The notes under the pieces: generated by a model
Seen by the model: the letters and a program-made list of their open reading frames with translations, nothing else
Told to the model about the DNA's origin: nothing
The model's database searches: none
Position numbers and translations under genes: made by a program
In this document: positions 17,699 through 25,897 of the stretch, one piece after another
Layout: every line of letters begins with the position of its first letter
How positions within the stretch are numbered: the first letter of the stretch is position 1
NCBI GenBank assembly: GCA_902168185.1
Contig: CABHOV010000041.1
Location: 248,001-312,000, forward strand
DNA: 64,000 bases
Reading direction: 5' to 3'
Source: an uncultured Bacteroides sp.
GTDB taxonomy: Bacteria > Bacteroidota > Bacteroidia > Cytophagales > Cyclobacteriaceae

Positions 17699-18454
17699 AT
17701 GAGTAAGCTGGCGCTTAAAGACACACGTATTTCAGAGCTCGTAGATAACAACTACGTGCACGCTTACGTGCTGTTTTATTTCGGCATCCGCTTTTACGAA
17801 TACTCCGAGTTAACACTCGATCAGGTTTGTAAACAACGTGGCTTGAGAGTTGAACAGGTTGTGCGTGAACTGGAATCACCAACACATTTACGGGAAGCAG
17901 ATTTGCCACTCGTGTCGTACCCGATCGATCTAATAATCGAATACCTCAAGCATTCACATTTCCTGTTTGTAAAACACAAGCTTCCCTATATCGCGCGGCT
18001 CATTGAGAGCTTCAAGGCGAATCACGAAGACTATAGCGCAGTAGAGCGCGATTTGAAATTAGTGTTCCCGCTTTTTGTGGAAGATTTTATCCAGCATATA
18101 TATGAAGAAGAAGATACATTCTTCCGGTTCATTCAAACGCTGGAGCGATCAGTCAAAGGAAAGTTTTCTCCTACCAAGCTATACTATCTCTTAGAGAAAA
18201 ATTCGGTTCAGAAATTTGCAGTCGATCACGACACGCATGATGACGAGATGGAGGGTATACGCAGAATTACAAGAGACTATCTGATCACGTCAGAAACCCC
18301 GTTGCATATTAAAGTTTTGTACAATGAATTGAAGGCATTCGAGAAGAGCCTCATTACGCACGCACGCATTGAAAATGAAATTCTCTTTCCCAAGGCAATG
18401 ACGCTGGAAGCTAAAGTAAAGAAAGCTTTTCAGGATAAAGTGAAGTTCAATTAA
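17699..18454 (+). CDS. RIC/YtfE-like di-iron hemerythrin-domain protein
   Basis: The 251-residue protein has an N-terminal DUF542-like helical domain (about 8-55) and a C-terminal hemerythrin-like four-helix bundle. Likely iron ligands have the YtfE spacing: H85 or H87, H133 with E137 (QHIYEEE), H177 or H180 (VDHDTHDDE), and H221 with E225 (THARIENE). YtfE/ScdA proteins repair iron-sulfur centres after nitrosative or oxidative stress. Here the DUF542 domain lacks the usual Cys-Cys pair (family motif around DFCCGG); the sequence is IRFYEYS. So it may bind iron but not do the thiol part of the family's chemistry. It precedes the YqgF gene by 31 bases. Confidence 0.75.
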   Translation: MSKLALKDTRISELVDNNYVHAYVLFYFGIRFYEYSELTLDQVCKQRGLRVEQVVRELESPTHLREADLPLVSYPIDLIIEYLKHSHFLFVKHKLPYIARLIESFKANHEDYSAVERDLKLVFPLFVEDFIQHIYEEEDTFFRFIQTLERSVKGKFSPTKLYYLLEKNSVQKFAVDHDTHDDEMEGIRRITRDYLITSETPLHIKVLYNELKAFEKSLITHARIENEILFPKAMTLEAKVKKAFQDKVKFN

Positions 18455-18485
18455 TCTCCACAGTATATATAGTAATTGAATTTAT

Positions 18486-18899
18486 ATGGGAAGAATCCTG
18501 GCAATAGATTATGGTACAAAACGAACAGGCATTGCTGTAACCGACACCCTGAGAATTATAGCTACACCGCTTGAGACAGTGCCCAGTAATGACTTGTTAA
18601 ATTTCCTGAAAGTATATCTTCAAAAAGAAACGGTGGATGAGTTTGTTGTTGGTATGCCTAAAACGTTGAAGAACGAAGATTCTGAAATTGCTCCACTCGT
18701 CCGAAAGTTTGTTGAAGAGTTAAAGAAAACCTTTCCCGATAAACCAGTTCACCTGGCCGACGAACGCTTTACCAGCAGCATGGCCATGCGTGCCATGATC
18801 GATGGCGGTATGAAAAAGAGGGACCGCCAGGTAAAAGGCAATGTTGATAAGATCAGCGCTACCATCATTCTTCAGTCTTTTCTGGACGCCGTCCGGTAG
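18486..18899 (+). CDS. ruvX: YqgF/RuvX putative Holliday junction resolvase
   Basis: The 137-residue protein begins MGRILAIDYGTKRTGIAVTD with the RNase H-fold DYGxKRxGxA motif, then FVVGMPKTL and LADERFTSSMA, all YqgF signatures. The family resolves branched DNA or processes pre-16S rRNA. It is normal in length and essential in many bacteria. Confidence 0.93.
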   Translation: MGRILAIDYGTKRTGIAVTDTLRIIATPLETVPSNDLLNFLKVYLQKETVDEFVVGMPKTLKNEDSEIAPLVRKFVEELKKTFPDKPVHLADERFTSSMAMRAMIDGGMKKRDRQVKGNVDKISATIILQSFLDAVR

Positions 18900-19318
18900 C
18901 CACACCGTTGGGTTTATTAGGTGTTGCTGCGCCAACTTTAGCTGCTTCCCTCGTCATTGTGTAGCATATAGGGCACCATATATACCTTAAAGGGGTTATG
19001 GACGAATCGCCTATAGAGGGTATTTTTCAGTTCTATCCGGAAATACTCCAAATACACTATCAAAGTTTTCCCGCTGCCATGCCATATTTGAACGTTACTT
19101 CTGGATGATGGAGTGATTCAGTGTAACAAACTATGGGGAGGCTCCTTGTCGGGTTAAGAATCGAATACTGTATTGACAAGGAGGCTCACCCGCCAAATTG
19201 ATATTGTCACTATCGAATGGGATAGAAATAAAGGGCTCTGCATACCTCTTCATGTTCTGGTTGGTAGCAGAGTTCCTTTACCTCACCGGCCCTTACACGC
19301 AAAAACAACAACTACAAT
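18900..19318. other. 419-base intergenic region without a gene
   Basis: I see no coding frame of its own, tRNA or clear TAnnTTTG promoter here. The one visible structure is an inverted repeat at 19138-19150 and 19175-19187 (GAGGCTCCTTGTC / GACAAGGAGGCTC, one mismatch) with a 24-base loop, upstream of the siderophore receptor. It may be a regulatory leader. Confidence 0.5.
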
Positions 19319-21733
19319 ATGAAACCTCTTTATCTGTTTCTCTTTTTATTATTTCTGGTAAGCCCGTTGATGGTATGGAGCCAGTCAGGATCCATACGTG
19401 GTATAGTAAAAACATCGGATGGCAATCCGGCAGAATTTGTAAATATCGCCATTGAAGGAACTTCGAAAGGAGATATAGCGGATAAGAATGGAAAATTCGA
19501 GATCCGGAATGTAGCTCCCGGCAACTATATATTGATTGCTTCTTTCATCGGACTTGAAGACACACAACAACCTGTAGAAATCAAATCAGGCGAAACAGTT
19601 ACTGTTGATTTTATTCTGAAGGAAAACACTAAACAGTTGGAGGAAGTAATAATCTCGGGCAGAGCAACTCTGAATAAAGAAGATAATTATGTAGCCAAGA
19701 TGCCATTGCGCAAGATGGAAAATCCGCAGGTATATAATAGTGTATCTTCTGAAATACTAAAGCAACAGGCGATTACTAATTATGATGAAGCATTTCGAAA
19801 TATACCCGGTGTATTTCGCACCTGGGAATCTACCGGAAGAGATGGTGATGGTGCATCGTATTTTGCTTTACGGGGATTGGAAGGACAGCCTGCACTTGTA
19901 AATGGTTTGCCTGGTATAACCAATGGTAATCTTGATCCTGCTAACGTTGAAGAGATCCAAGTGATGAAAGGCCCGTCTGCTACGTTGTTCGGAGCCAATG
20001 CTACAGCGTATACCAGCTATGGCGGAGTTATCAATACCATTACCAAGAAACCATACTTCACAAGTGGTGGTGAGATAGGCTATAACATCGGCAGCTTCGG
20101 ACTGAATCGCATCACGGCTGATATCAATGCTCCGCTAAGCCAGCAAAACAAAGTTGCTATACGTGTTAATACCGCCTATCACACGGAGGGAAGTTTTCAG
20201 GATGCAGGCTTCAAGAAATCTTTCTTCCTGGCGCCTACACTTGCCTATGAAGTAAACGACCGGTTAAAATTTTTAATCGTAACCGAGATACTTGAAGAAG
20301 AGCGTGCCGTGGCTCCTGTATTCTTTCATTCAAATCGTGCAGAACCCCTTACATTCAAAACCATTGGCGAGTTGAATCTTAATCCGAAGCTATCCTTTAT
20401 CAGTAACGATCTTACTATTAAAAACCCAAGAACAAATTTGCAAGCGCAGATGGTATATAAACTGTCCGATCAGTGGAGCTCGCAAACGGTTATCTCACGT
20501 GGCTCGGCAAACTCGAACGGATACTATAGCTATATATGGGCAGATGCTGAAGGTGACAACGACTTCGGTCAATATTTCACGTATGTAAAAGAATCACGCA
20601 CAACAACCGATATACAGCAAAACTTCAATGGTGATTTTAAACTGGGCAGTGTGCGCAACCGACTGCTCATAGGGCTCGACTATTTTACACAGGAAGCTGT
20701 GAACAATGGATTGGGATATGTCTTCATCCGAAATGTTACTCCACAAGGTGGTGAGAATTTTATAAGTCCGGATACAGGTGAAGAACTTGCTCCGGTATAT
20801 CTATCCAGAGCCTCTATTGACAATTTGTTGGCAGCGACACCCGTGAACAACAATAAGCTAACGAATAATACGTATGGCGCCTATATATCCAATGTCATGA
20901 CGATTACACCAGCAGTCACTATACTGGCAGGTGTTCGCGCTGATTACTTTGATTCCGATGCTGACGACTTTGATCAATTCGCGCTCTCGCCAAAGTTTGG
21001 TATAGTATATCAACCTGTGCTTGAAAAAGTATCGGTGTTTGCTAATTATCAGAATGCGTTTAACAATGTAGCACCCATGCAGGTTGCAGATGAAGACGGT
21101 AACAACCAACGGTTAAAAACCTTTGACCCGGAACAAGCCAACCAGTGGGAGGTAGGTGTAAAAACCAATGTGCTCAAGGATAGATTATTTGCAATGGTAT
21201 CATACTATGATATACAGATAAAAAATAAAGTGATTGGCGATGTGAACAATTTCTATAACTATATACAAGGCGGTAAAGTCGAAAGTAAAGGTTACGAACT
21301 GGAAGTAACGGCTAATCTTTTTAGCGGATTTAGCTTGATAGCCGGCTATAGCCATAATGAAACTAAGAACAAGGAAGGTTTTGCTAATGATTTCTATAGC
21401 GAAGCAGGACGCGCACCGGGAGGTCAGGGCCCACAGGACCAAGTCAACGTATGGGCTACCTATAAATTCAGTAGCGGCAGCCTGCAAGATATAGGGTTTG
21501 GTTTAGGCGGAAACTACGCGAGCAAGTACAGAGTGATAGACAACAGCATTACAGGTGTATTCGATCTGCCAAGCTATACTGTATTAAACGCCAGTGTATT
21601 TTACAATCCTGAAAGGTTTCGCTTTGCTGTGAATGTAAACAACGCGCTGGACGAAGAATACTACATTGGCTATTGGTCGGTGAATCCGCAGAAGCCGCGC
21701 AATATCGTAATCAGCATGGCCTATACGTTTTAA
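19319..21733 (+). CDS. TonB-dependent siderophore-type outer-membrane receptor
   Basis: The 804-residue protein has a signal peptide ending near residue 21 (VWSQ), a CarboxypepD_reg-like domain (about 25-100), a TonB-box-like EEVIIS, a plug domain (about 125-250, with NIPGVFR, FALRGLEG, VEEIQVMKGPSATLFGAN and GGVINTITKKP) and a 22-strand-type barrel ending in the expected aromatic residue (ISMAYTF). It takes up an iron chelate or similar ligand across the outer membrane. The ligand cannot be read from sequence, but the next three genes (DUF3325-like, DUF3649-like, PepSY) are the classic companions of ferric-siderophore receptors. Confidence 0.9.
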   Translation: MKPLYLFLFLLFLVSPLMVWSQSGSIRGIVKTSDGNPAEFVNIAIEGTSKGDIADKNGKFEIRNVAPGNYILIASFIGLEDTQQPVEIKSGETVTVDFILKENTKQLEEVIISGRATLNKEDNYVAKMPLRKMENPQVYNSVSSEILKQQAITNYDEAFRNIPGVFRTWESTGRDGDGASYFALRGLEGQPALVNGLPGITNGNLDPANVEEIQVMKGPSATLFGANATAYTSYGGVINTITKKPYFTSGGEIGYNIGSFGLNRITADINAPLSQQNKVAIRVNTAYHTEGSFQDAGFKKSFFLAPTLAYEVNDRLKFLIVTEILEEERAVAPVFFHSNRAEPLTFKTIGELNLNPKLSFISNDLTIKNPRTNLQAQMVYKLSDQWSSQTVISRGSANSNGYYSYIWADAEGDNDFGQYFTYVKESRTTTDIQQNFNGDFKLGSVRNRLLIGLDYFTQEAVNNGLGYVFIRNVTPQGGENFISPDTGEELAPVYLSRASIDNLLAATPVNNNKLTNNTYGAYISNVMTITPAVTILAGVRADYFDSDADDFDQFALSPKFGIVYQPVLEKVSVFANYQNAFNNVAPMQVADEDGNNQRLKTFDPEQANQWEVGVKTNVLKDRLFAMVSYYDIQIKNKVIGDVNNFYNYIQGGKVESKGYELEVTANLFSGFSLIAGYSHNETKNKEGFANDFYSEAGRAPGGQGPQDQVNVWATYKFSSGSLQDIGFGLGGNYASKYRVIDNSITGVFDLPSYTVLNASVFYNPERFRFAVNVNNALDEEYYIGYWSVNPQKPRNIVISMAYTF

Positions 21734-21759
21734 TGTTATAGCCTCGAATCTATATATAC

Positions 21760-22041
21760 ATGTATTTGTTATTGATAGCAATCGTAGTTCTTCTGTTTGG
21801 CTTCTATGCCCTGTATAACACTTCACAAAAAGCAGTGTTGTTGCAAGGTATAGTGAGTAAATGGTTGCAACGAAACCGGAACTTTACGCGAACTATAGGT
21901 ATAGTTTGTTTGCTGCTCGCATTTACGCTGCTTGTGTTCGCACAAGGAGTCGGTGCTGGCATCCTCACCGGATTTATATTCTTAATGACAATTGGATGTC
22001 TGGTCATTCTTTTGTCTCCACTAACATCGAACAGGAATTGA
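21760..22041 (+). CDS. DUF3325-like small membrane protein
   Basis: The 93-residue protein has three hydrophobic segments (about 2-18, 42-61, 65-85) and the middle pattern VSKWLQRNRNFTRTIGIVCLLL. Size, topology and position between a siderophore receptor and a DUF3649-like/PepSY pair fit the DUF3325 family seen in proteobacterial iron-uptake loci. The sequence match is weak and the assignment depends on gene order. No enzymatic motif. It is separated by one base from the next gene. Confidence 0.55.
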   Translation: MYLLLIAIVVLLFGFYALYNTSQKAVLLQGIVSKWLQRNRNFTRTIGIVCLLLAFTLLVFAQGVGAGILTGFIFLMTIGCLVILLSPLTSNRN

Positions 22042-22042
22042 T

Positions 22043-22348
22043 ATGCCGGCTAATCCAAAACATCTTACAGTATCGCCCTGGCACCGGTTTGGTAAAATAT
22101 CAGCTGGAATATTAGGCGGTTATTTTGTTTCATCAGCAGTACACCTGGCCTTTGCATCCTGGTTCAACCACGTTAATGTTTTAATCACTTCTACTTTTAC
22201 AGGATTTATACTCTGGGCTGTTTTAATGGTGCTCGCTTTTTTGTGCAAAAGTGGCTGGCGTGTATGGATGCTATATATACTGCTTACGCTGATTTTTTTT
22301 GTTATCGCGTGGATGGGTAAGACGTACAATCCTAATTTTCTTCATTGA
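22043..22348 (+). CDS. DUF3649-like iron-uptake-associated membrane protein
   Basis: The 101-residue protein contains SPWHRFGKISAGILGGYF and GFILWAVLMVLAFL...GWRVW, the pattern of the DUF3649 family, with three or four membrane helices. DUF3649 genes sit next to TonB receptors and PepSY proteins in siderophore clusters. It overlaps the following PepSY gene by four bases. Biochemical function is unknown. Confidence 0.65.
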   Translation: MPANPKHLTVSPWHRFGKISAGILGGYFVSSAVHLAFASWFNHVNVLITSTFTGFILWAVLMVLAFLCKSGWRVWMLYILLTLIFFVIAWMGKTYNPNFLH

Positions 22349-23982
22349 TGGAAAAAAGATCCTATAATATATTTTTTGATCTCCATGCCGTAAGTGGTAT
22401 TGTACTAAGTGTGCTATTATTCGTAATCTTCTTTGCCGGATCCTTCTCGTTCTTCCGCGATGAGATTATAAACTGGGAAAGAAATGAACCAGTAACGGTA
22501 AAGAAAGCAATCGACATGAATGTGGATGCAGCGCTGGATACGCTTCAAAAGAAGTATACTCTGTACGGGCGCGAAGTAGCAATTCACAGAGGACACGATG
22601 AACGCCGAGTCTCCGTGAACGTGTCTGTCTCCAGCGACACAACGATTAAGGAAGCAGGAGGTTTCTCTTACATGGATACGAAAACGTTTCAGTCATACGA
22701 CTATCCGTCATCATACTCCCTGGGAGAATTTATATACCGGCTACACTTCTTTGCGCAAATCCCATATCCTGTAGGTTATTATTTGTCAGGCTTCACGGCA
22801 TTGTTCCTGTTCTTTATAGTACTCACCGGTATATTGATTCACTGGAAAAAGATCATCTCTAATTTCTATCTGTTCAGACCATGGGCAAAACTCAAAACGG
22901 TATGGACGGATGCTCATACAGCGTTGGGTACAATAGGTTTACCGTTCCAGGCAGTATACGCGATCACGGGGGCTTTCTTCATGATTAATATATTCCTGAT
23001 TATACCGGATGTGTTTTTCCTATACGATGGCGATCAGAAAAAAATATATGAAGACCTGGGCTATGCACATCCGTCTTTTACATTTACCAGGAAGAAAATA
23101 GCCACGCCTGTTACAATCAACAGCATGATAGCAGAGGTGTCAAACAAGTGGGATGAGTTCTATGTAACGGAAGTCCATATCATGCACTATGGAGATGAGG
23201 GTATGCACGTGATCGTCTCCGGAGAATTAGAGCACGCTGCTAAGTTTACCGGTATAGGTGAAGTAATATACAAAGCATCTACTGGAGAAATCGTTCATGA
23301 GAAAGATCCGTACGCGTCAACCACCTACCTCGATGATGTAAAGAATATACTATATCGTCTGCATTATGGTGATTATGGCGGTTACGGATTGAAGATAGCA
23401 AGCTTCCTGTTAGGACTTCTTTCATGCTTCGTAATCATTTCCGGAGTTCTGATATGGTTTGAAGCACGAAACAAGAAGAGCGTGCCTGAGAAGCAAAAGC
23501 GTTTCAATAAGAAGGTCAGCAATATATACCTGGCCATCTGCCTGGCGATGTACCCGGTTACTGCGCTGTCGTTTATCGTTGTCAGGTTTTTGCCTGCTGA
23601 CATGGGTTCATCGCGACAAACCATTCTTTACAGTGTATATTTTGGTTGCTGGCTGCTGCTTTCGGTTTTCTTTTCATGGAAGCGAAGCAACTTCTTTACT
23701 AACAAGTATACATTGCTTTCCGGAGCTATACTCGCGATACTCATCCCGGTGGCAAACGGTGTTTCAACCGGTAACTGGATCTGGTATACCATGGACACAC
23801 AACAGTTCGATATTTTTATAGTGGATGCCTTGTGGATCGGACTTTCGTTGATATCTGTATACACACTATACCGATTGAAAGACGTGAAGCCATCTTCCGG
23901 GGAGGACGAACCTCTGAAAGACAACACGTTCGAACTGCCGGCAAAAAAGCATCCGCGGGCTGTAACTGAAACCATACTCTAA
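22345..23982 (+). CDS. PepSY-associated membrane protein (siderophore-iron reductase-like)
   Basis: The 545-residue protein is a PepSY_TM family member. An N-terminal helix (about 13-33, DLHAVSGIVLSVLLFVIFFAG) is followed by a periplasmic segment, further helices with DAHTALGTIGLPFQAVYAITG (about 190-215), a PepSY-like region (about 240-330) with RLHYGDYGGYGLK, and several C-terminal helices. The histidines in DLHAV, RLHFF, DAHTA and LHYGD are typical of family members thought to bind heme and reduce ferric siderophores at the inner membrane. It overlaps DUF3649 by four bases and closes the uptake cluster. Confidence 0.8.
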   Translation: MMEKRSYNIFFDLHAVSGIVLSVLLFVIFFAGSFSFFRDEIINWERNEPVTVKKAIDMNVDAALDTLQKKYTLYGREVAIHRGHDERRVSVNVSVSSDTTIKEAGGFSYMDTKTFQSYDYPSSYSLGEFIYRLHFFAQIPYPVGYYLSGFTALFLFFIVLTGILIHWKKIISNFYLFRPWAKLKTVWTDAHTALGTIGLPFQAVYAITGAFFMINIFLIIPDVFFLYDGDQKKIYEDLGYAHPSFTFTRKKIATPVTINSMIAEVSNKWDEFYVTEVHIMHYGDEGMHVIVSGELEHAAKFTGIGEVIYKASTGEIVHEKDPYASTTYLDDVKNILYRLHYGDYGGYGLKIASFLLGLLSCFVIISGVLIWFEARNKKSVPEKQKRFNKKVSNIYLAICLAMYPVTALSFIVVRFLPADMGSSRQTILYSVYFGCWLLLSVFFSWKRSNFFTNKYTLLSGAILAILIPVANGVSTGNWIWYTMDTQQFDIFIVDALWIGLSLISVYTLYRLKDVKPSSGEDEPLKDNTFELPAKKHPRAVTETIL

Positions 23983-24015
23983 ACAGAACCTCTTTTTATC
24001 TGGCTTTTATTTTTT

Positions 24016-24064
24016 CGGTTAACCGGAACCCGTTAGCAATTAACTTTTAACGGATAACCGTTAA
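24016..24064 (-). repeat. Degenerate tandem heptanucleotide repeat (7 units) upstream of def
   Basis: Read on the minus strand, seven consecutive heptamers fill the stretch exactly: TTAACGG, TTATCCG, TTAAAAG, TTAATTG, CTAACGG, GTTCCGG, TTAACCG. The last overlaps the -7 element of the def promoter. The same repeat occurs at 60687-60738. It includes the perfect palindrome CGGTTAACCG (24016-24025). Confidence 0.8.
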
Positions 24065-24069
24065 CTTTG
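24062..24069 (+). promoter_or_regulatory. -7 promoter element of def
   Basis: TAACTTTG matches the Bacteroidota TAnnTTTG consensus and ends 4 bases before the ATG at 24074, predicting a leaderless or nearly leaderless transcript. It overlaps the heptamer repeat. Confidence 0.6.
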
Positions 24070-24073
24070 CGTC

Positions 24074-24628
24074 ATGATTTATCCGATAGTAATGTATGGC
24101 GACCCCGTGCTTCGCCAACGCGCAAAAGATATTGAGCAGGGTACTGATTTGAAGCAGTTGATTGAAGACATGTTTGAAACCATGCATGCAGCAAGTGGTA
24201 TCGGCCTGGCCGCACCACAAATAGGGAAAGGCATTCGTCTGTTTATTGTTGATGGAAGTGCATTGGAAGATGAAGAGGGGATGGATAATTTCCGAAAAGC
24301 ATTTGTCAATCCGCAGATACTGGAAGAAGATGGAACACCATGGGATTTCGAAGAAGGATGTTTAAGCATTCCGCACATCCGCGAAAAAGTCTCACGCAAG
24401 GAGCGACTAAAAATCCGTTATTATGACGAGAACTGGGCACAGCACGAGGAAGTATATGATGGTATGAAGGCCCGCATCATACAGCATGAGTACGATCATA
24501 TTGAAGGGAAGCTTTTTGTAGATTATCTGCCTGCCCTAAAGAAGCGTTTGCTTAAAGGAAAGCTTGCCGATATTTCAAAAGGAAAAGTAGACACCGAATA
24601 TAGAATTATAGCTCCGCTGAAGAAGTAA
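24074..24628 (+). CDS. def: Peptide deformylase
   Basis: The 184-residue enzyme has all three deformylase motifs: GIGLAAPQIG (42-51), EGCLSIP with metal ligand Cys96, and QHEYDHIEG with His138, Glu139 and His142. It removes the formyl group from nascent proteins in the cytoplasm. Normal length. Monocistronic or followed after 39 bases by the aminotransferase. Confidence 0.97.
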   Translation: MIYPIVMYGDPVLRQRAKDIEQGTDLKQLIEDMFETMHAASGIGLAAPQIGKGIRLFIVDGSALEDEEGMDNFRKAFVNPQILEEDGTPWDFEEGCLSIPHIREKVSRKERLKIRYYDENWAQHEEVYDGMKARIIQHEYDHIEGKLFVDYLPALKKRLLKGKLADISKGKVDTEYRIIAPLKK

Positions 24629-24667
24629 ACGGCATTTACAAAACGGCATCATTATATTAGGTTGTAA

Positions 24668-25810
24668 ATGAATATAGCTTCCCGCTTACCGGATATAGGT
24701 ACCTCTATATTTTCGATTATGTCGAAGATGGCGCTCGATCATGGTGCCATTAATCTCTCACAAGGCTTCCCTGATTTCGGCATTGACGAGAAGATTATCC
24801 ACATGGTGCAGCGCTATATGCTCGAAGGCAATAATCAGTATGCGCCTATGCCGGGCGCTCCTGCCCTTCGGAATATAATTGCCAAAGTAATTGAGAACAC
24901 CTATAGCCATACCGTAAATCCGGAAACGGAGATTACCATTACAGCCGGAGCTACCGAAGGTATATTTGCTATTATAGCAGCTTTTATAAGTCCGGGTGAT
25001 GAAGTTATTCTGTTTGATCCTTCCTACGATTCTTACAACCCCTCAATCCGATTGAATGGTGGTATACCGGTTCACATCAACGTATCGCCTCCGGATTTTT
25101 CCATTGACTGGGATATAGTTCGGTCTAAAATTTCGTCACGCACAAAAATGATCATCATCAACACGCCCCATAATCCGTGCGGGTCAGTGTTACATGAAAA
25201 AGATTTGAAGACGTTGGAGCAGATTGTGCTGGAACATAACCTGCTTGTGCTAAGTGATGAAGTATACGAGCGACTCATCTTCGATGGAATAAAACATCAA
25301 AGTGTACTGCGCTATAAGACCCTTGCTTCAAGAGCCCTTGCTGTATTTTCATTTGGAAAAACATTTCATGCAACGGGATGGAAGGCGGGCTATGTAGTGG
25401 CACCCGAGTACCTGGCAAAAGAAGTACGCAAGACACATCAATTTATAGTCTTCAGTGTAAATACACCTGTGCAGCTGGCGCTCGCAGAGTATATGCAGAC
25501 ACCCGATCATTACGAATCACTCGGAGCGTTCTACCAGAGGAAACGTGATTTTTTTCTCGAGCATATTAAAGGATCATCGTTCGAGCCGTTGCCGTGTAAC
25601 GGTTCCTATTTTCAATTGGTATCCTATAAAAACATTTCCAAAAAAGGCGATGTGGAAATGGCGGAAGAGATAACCAAAAAGTTCAAGGTAGCGTCCATTC
25701 CGGTATCGGTTTTCTATCAGGATAGAACTGATAATCACTTGCTGCGTTTTTGTTTTGCCAAGAAGGAGGAGACGCTGGAACGCGCGTGTGAGATCCTCCG
25801 GAAGATATAA
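24668..25810 (+). CDS. PLP-dependent aminotransferase, methionine/glutamine transaminase type (YbdL-like)
   Basis: The 380-residue class I aminotransferase has INLSQGFPDF near the N-terminus, the NTPHNPCGSV motif (165-174), DEVYERLIF and the PLP lysine Lys231 in SFGKTFHATGWKAGY. The N-terminal motif and the short GSYFQL region resemble YbdL-type methionine transaminases and kynurenine/glutamine transaminase K. The next gene is an omega-amidase-like nitrilase, the known partner that hydrolyses the alpha-ketoglutaramate made when glutamine is the amino donor. This supports a role in methionine salvage or keto-acid repair. Confidence 0.85.
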   Translation: MNIASRLPDIGTSIFSIMSKMALDHGAINLSQGFPDFGIDEKIIHMVQRYMLEGNNQYAPMPGAPALRNIIAKVIENTYSHTVNPETEITITAGATEGIFAIIAAFISPGDEVILFDPSYDSYNPSIRLNGGIPVHINVSPPDFSIDWDIVRSKISSRTKMIIINTPHNPCGSVLHEKDLKTLEQIVLEHNLLVLSDEVYERLIFDGIKHQSVLRYKTLASRALAVFSFGKTFHATGWKAGYVVAPEYLAKEVRKTHQFIVFSVNTPVQLALAEYMQTPDHYESLGAFYQRKRDFFLEHIKGSSFEPLPCNGSYFQLVSYKNISKKGDVEMAEEITKKFKVASIPVSVFYQDRTDNHLLRFCFAKKEETLERACEILRKI

Positions 25811-25897
25811 TTGACCCACGTTTATCCCTCCGTTCACAAAAGTTTCCTTAGACAAATTCCTGCTCATTGCGTTTCTTTGCTATAGAAATCCATAAAC

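Noticed and set aside
19138-19187. A possible tRNA in the gap before the siderophore receptor
   Set aside because: There is a stem, but no anticodon arm, no GGTTCGAATCC-type T-arm and no CCA context.
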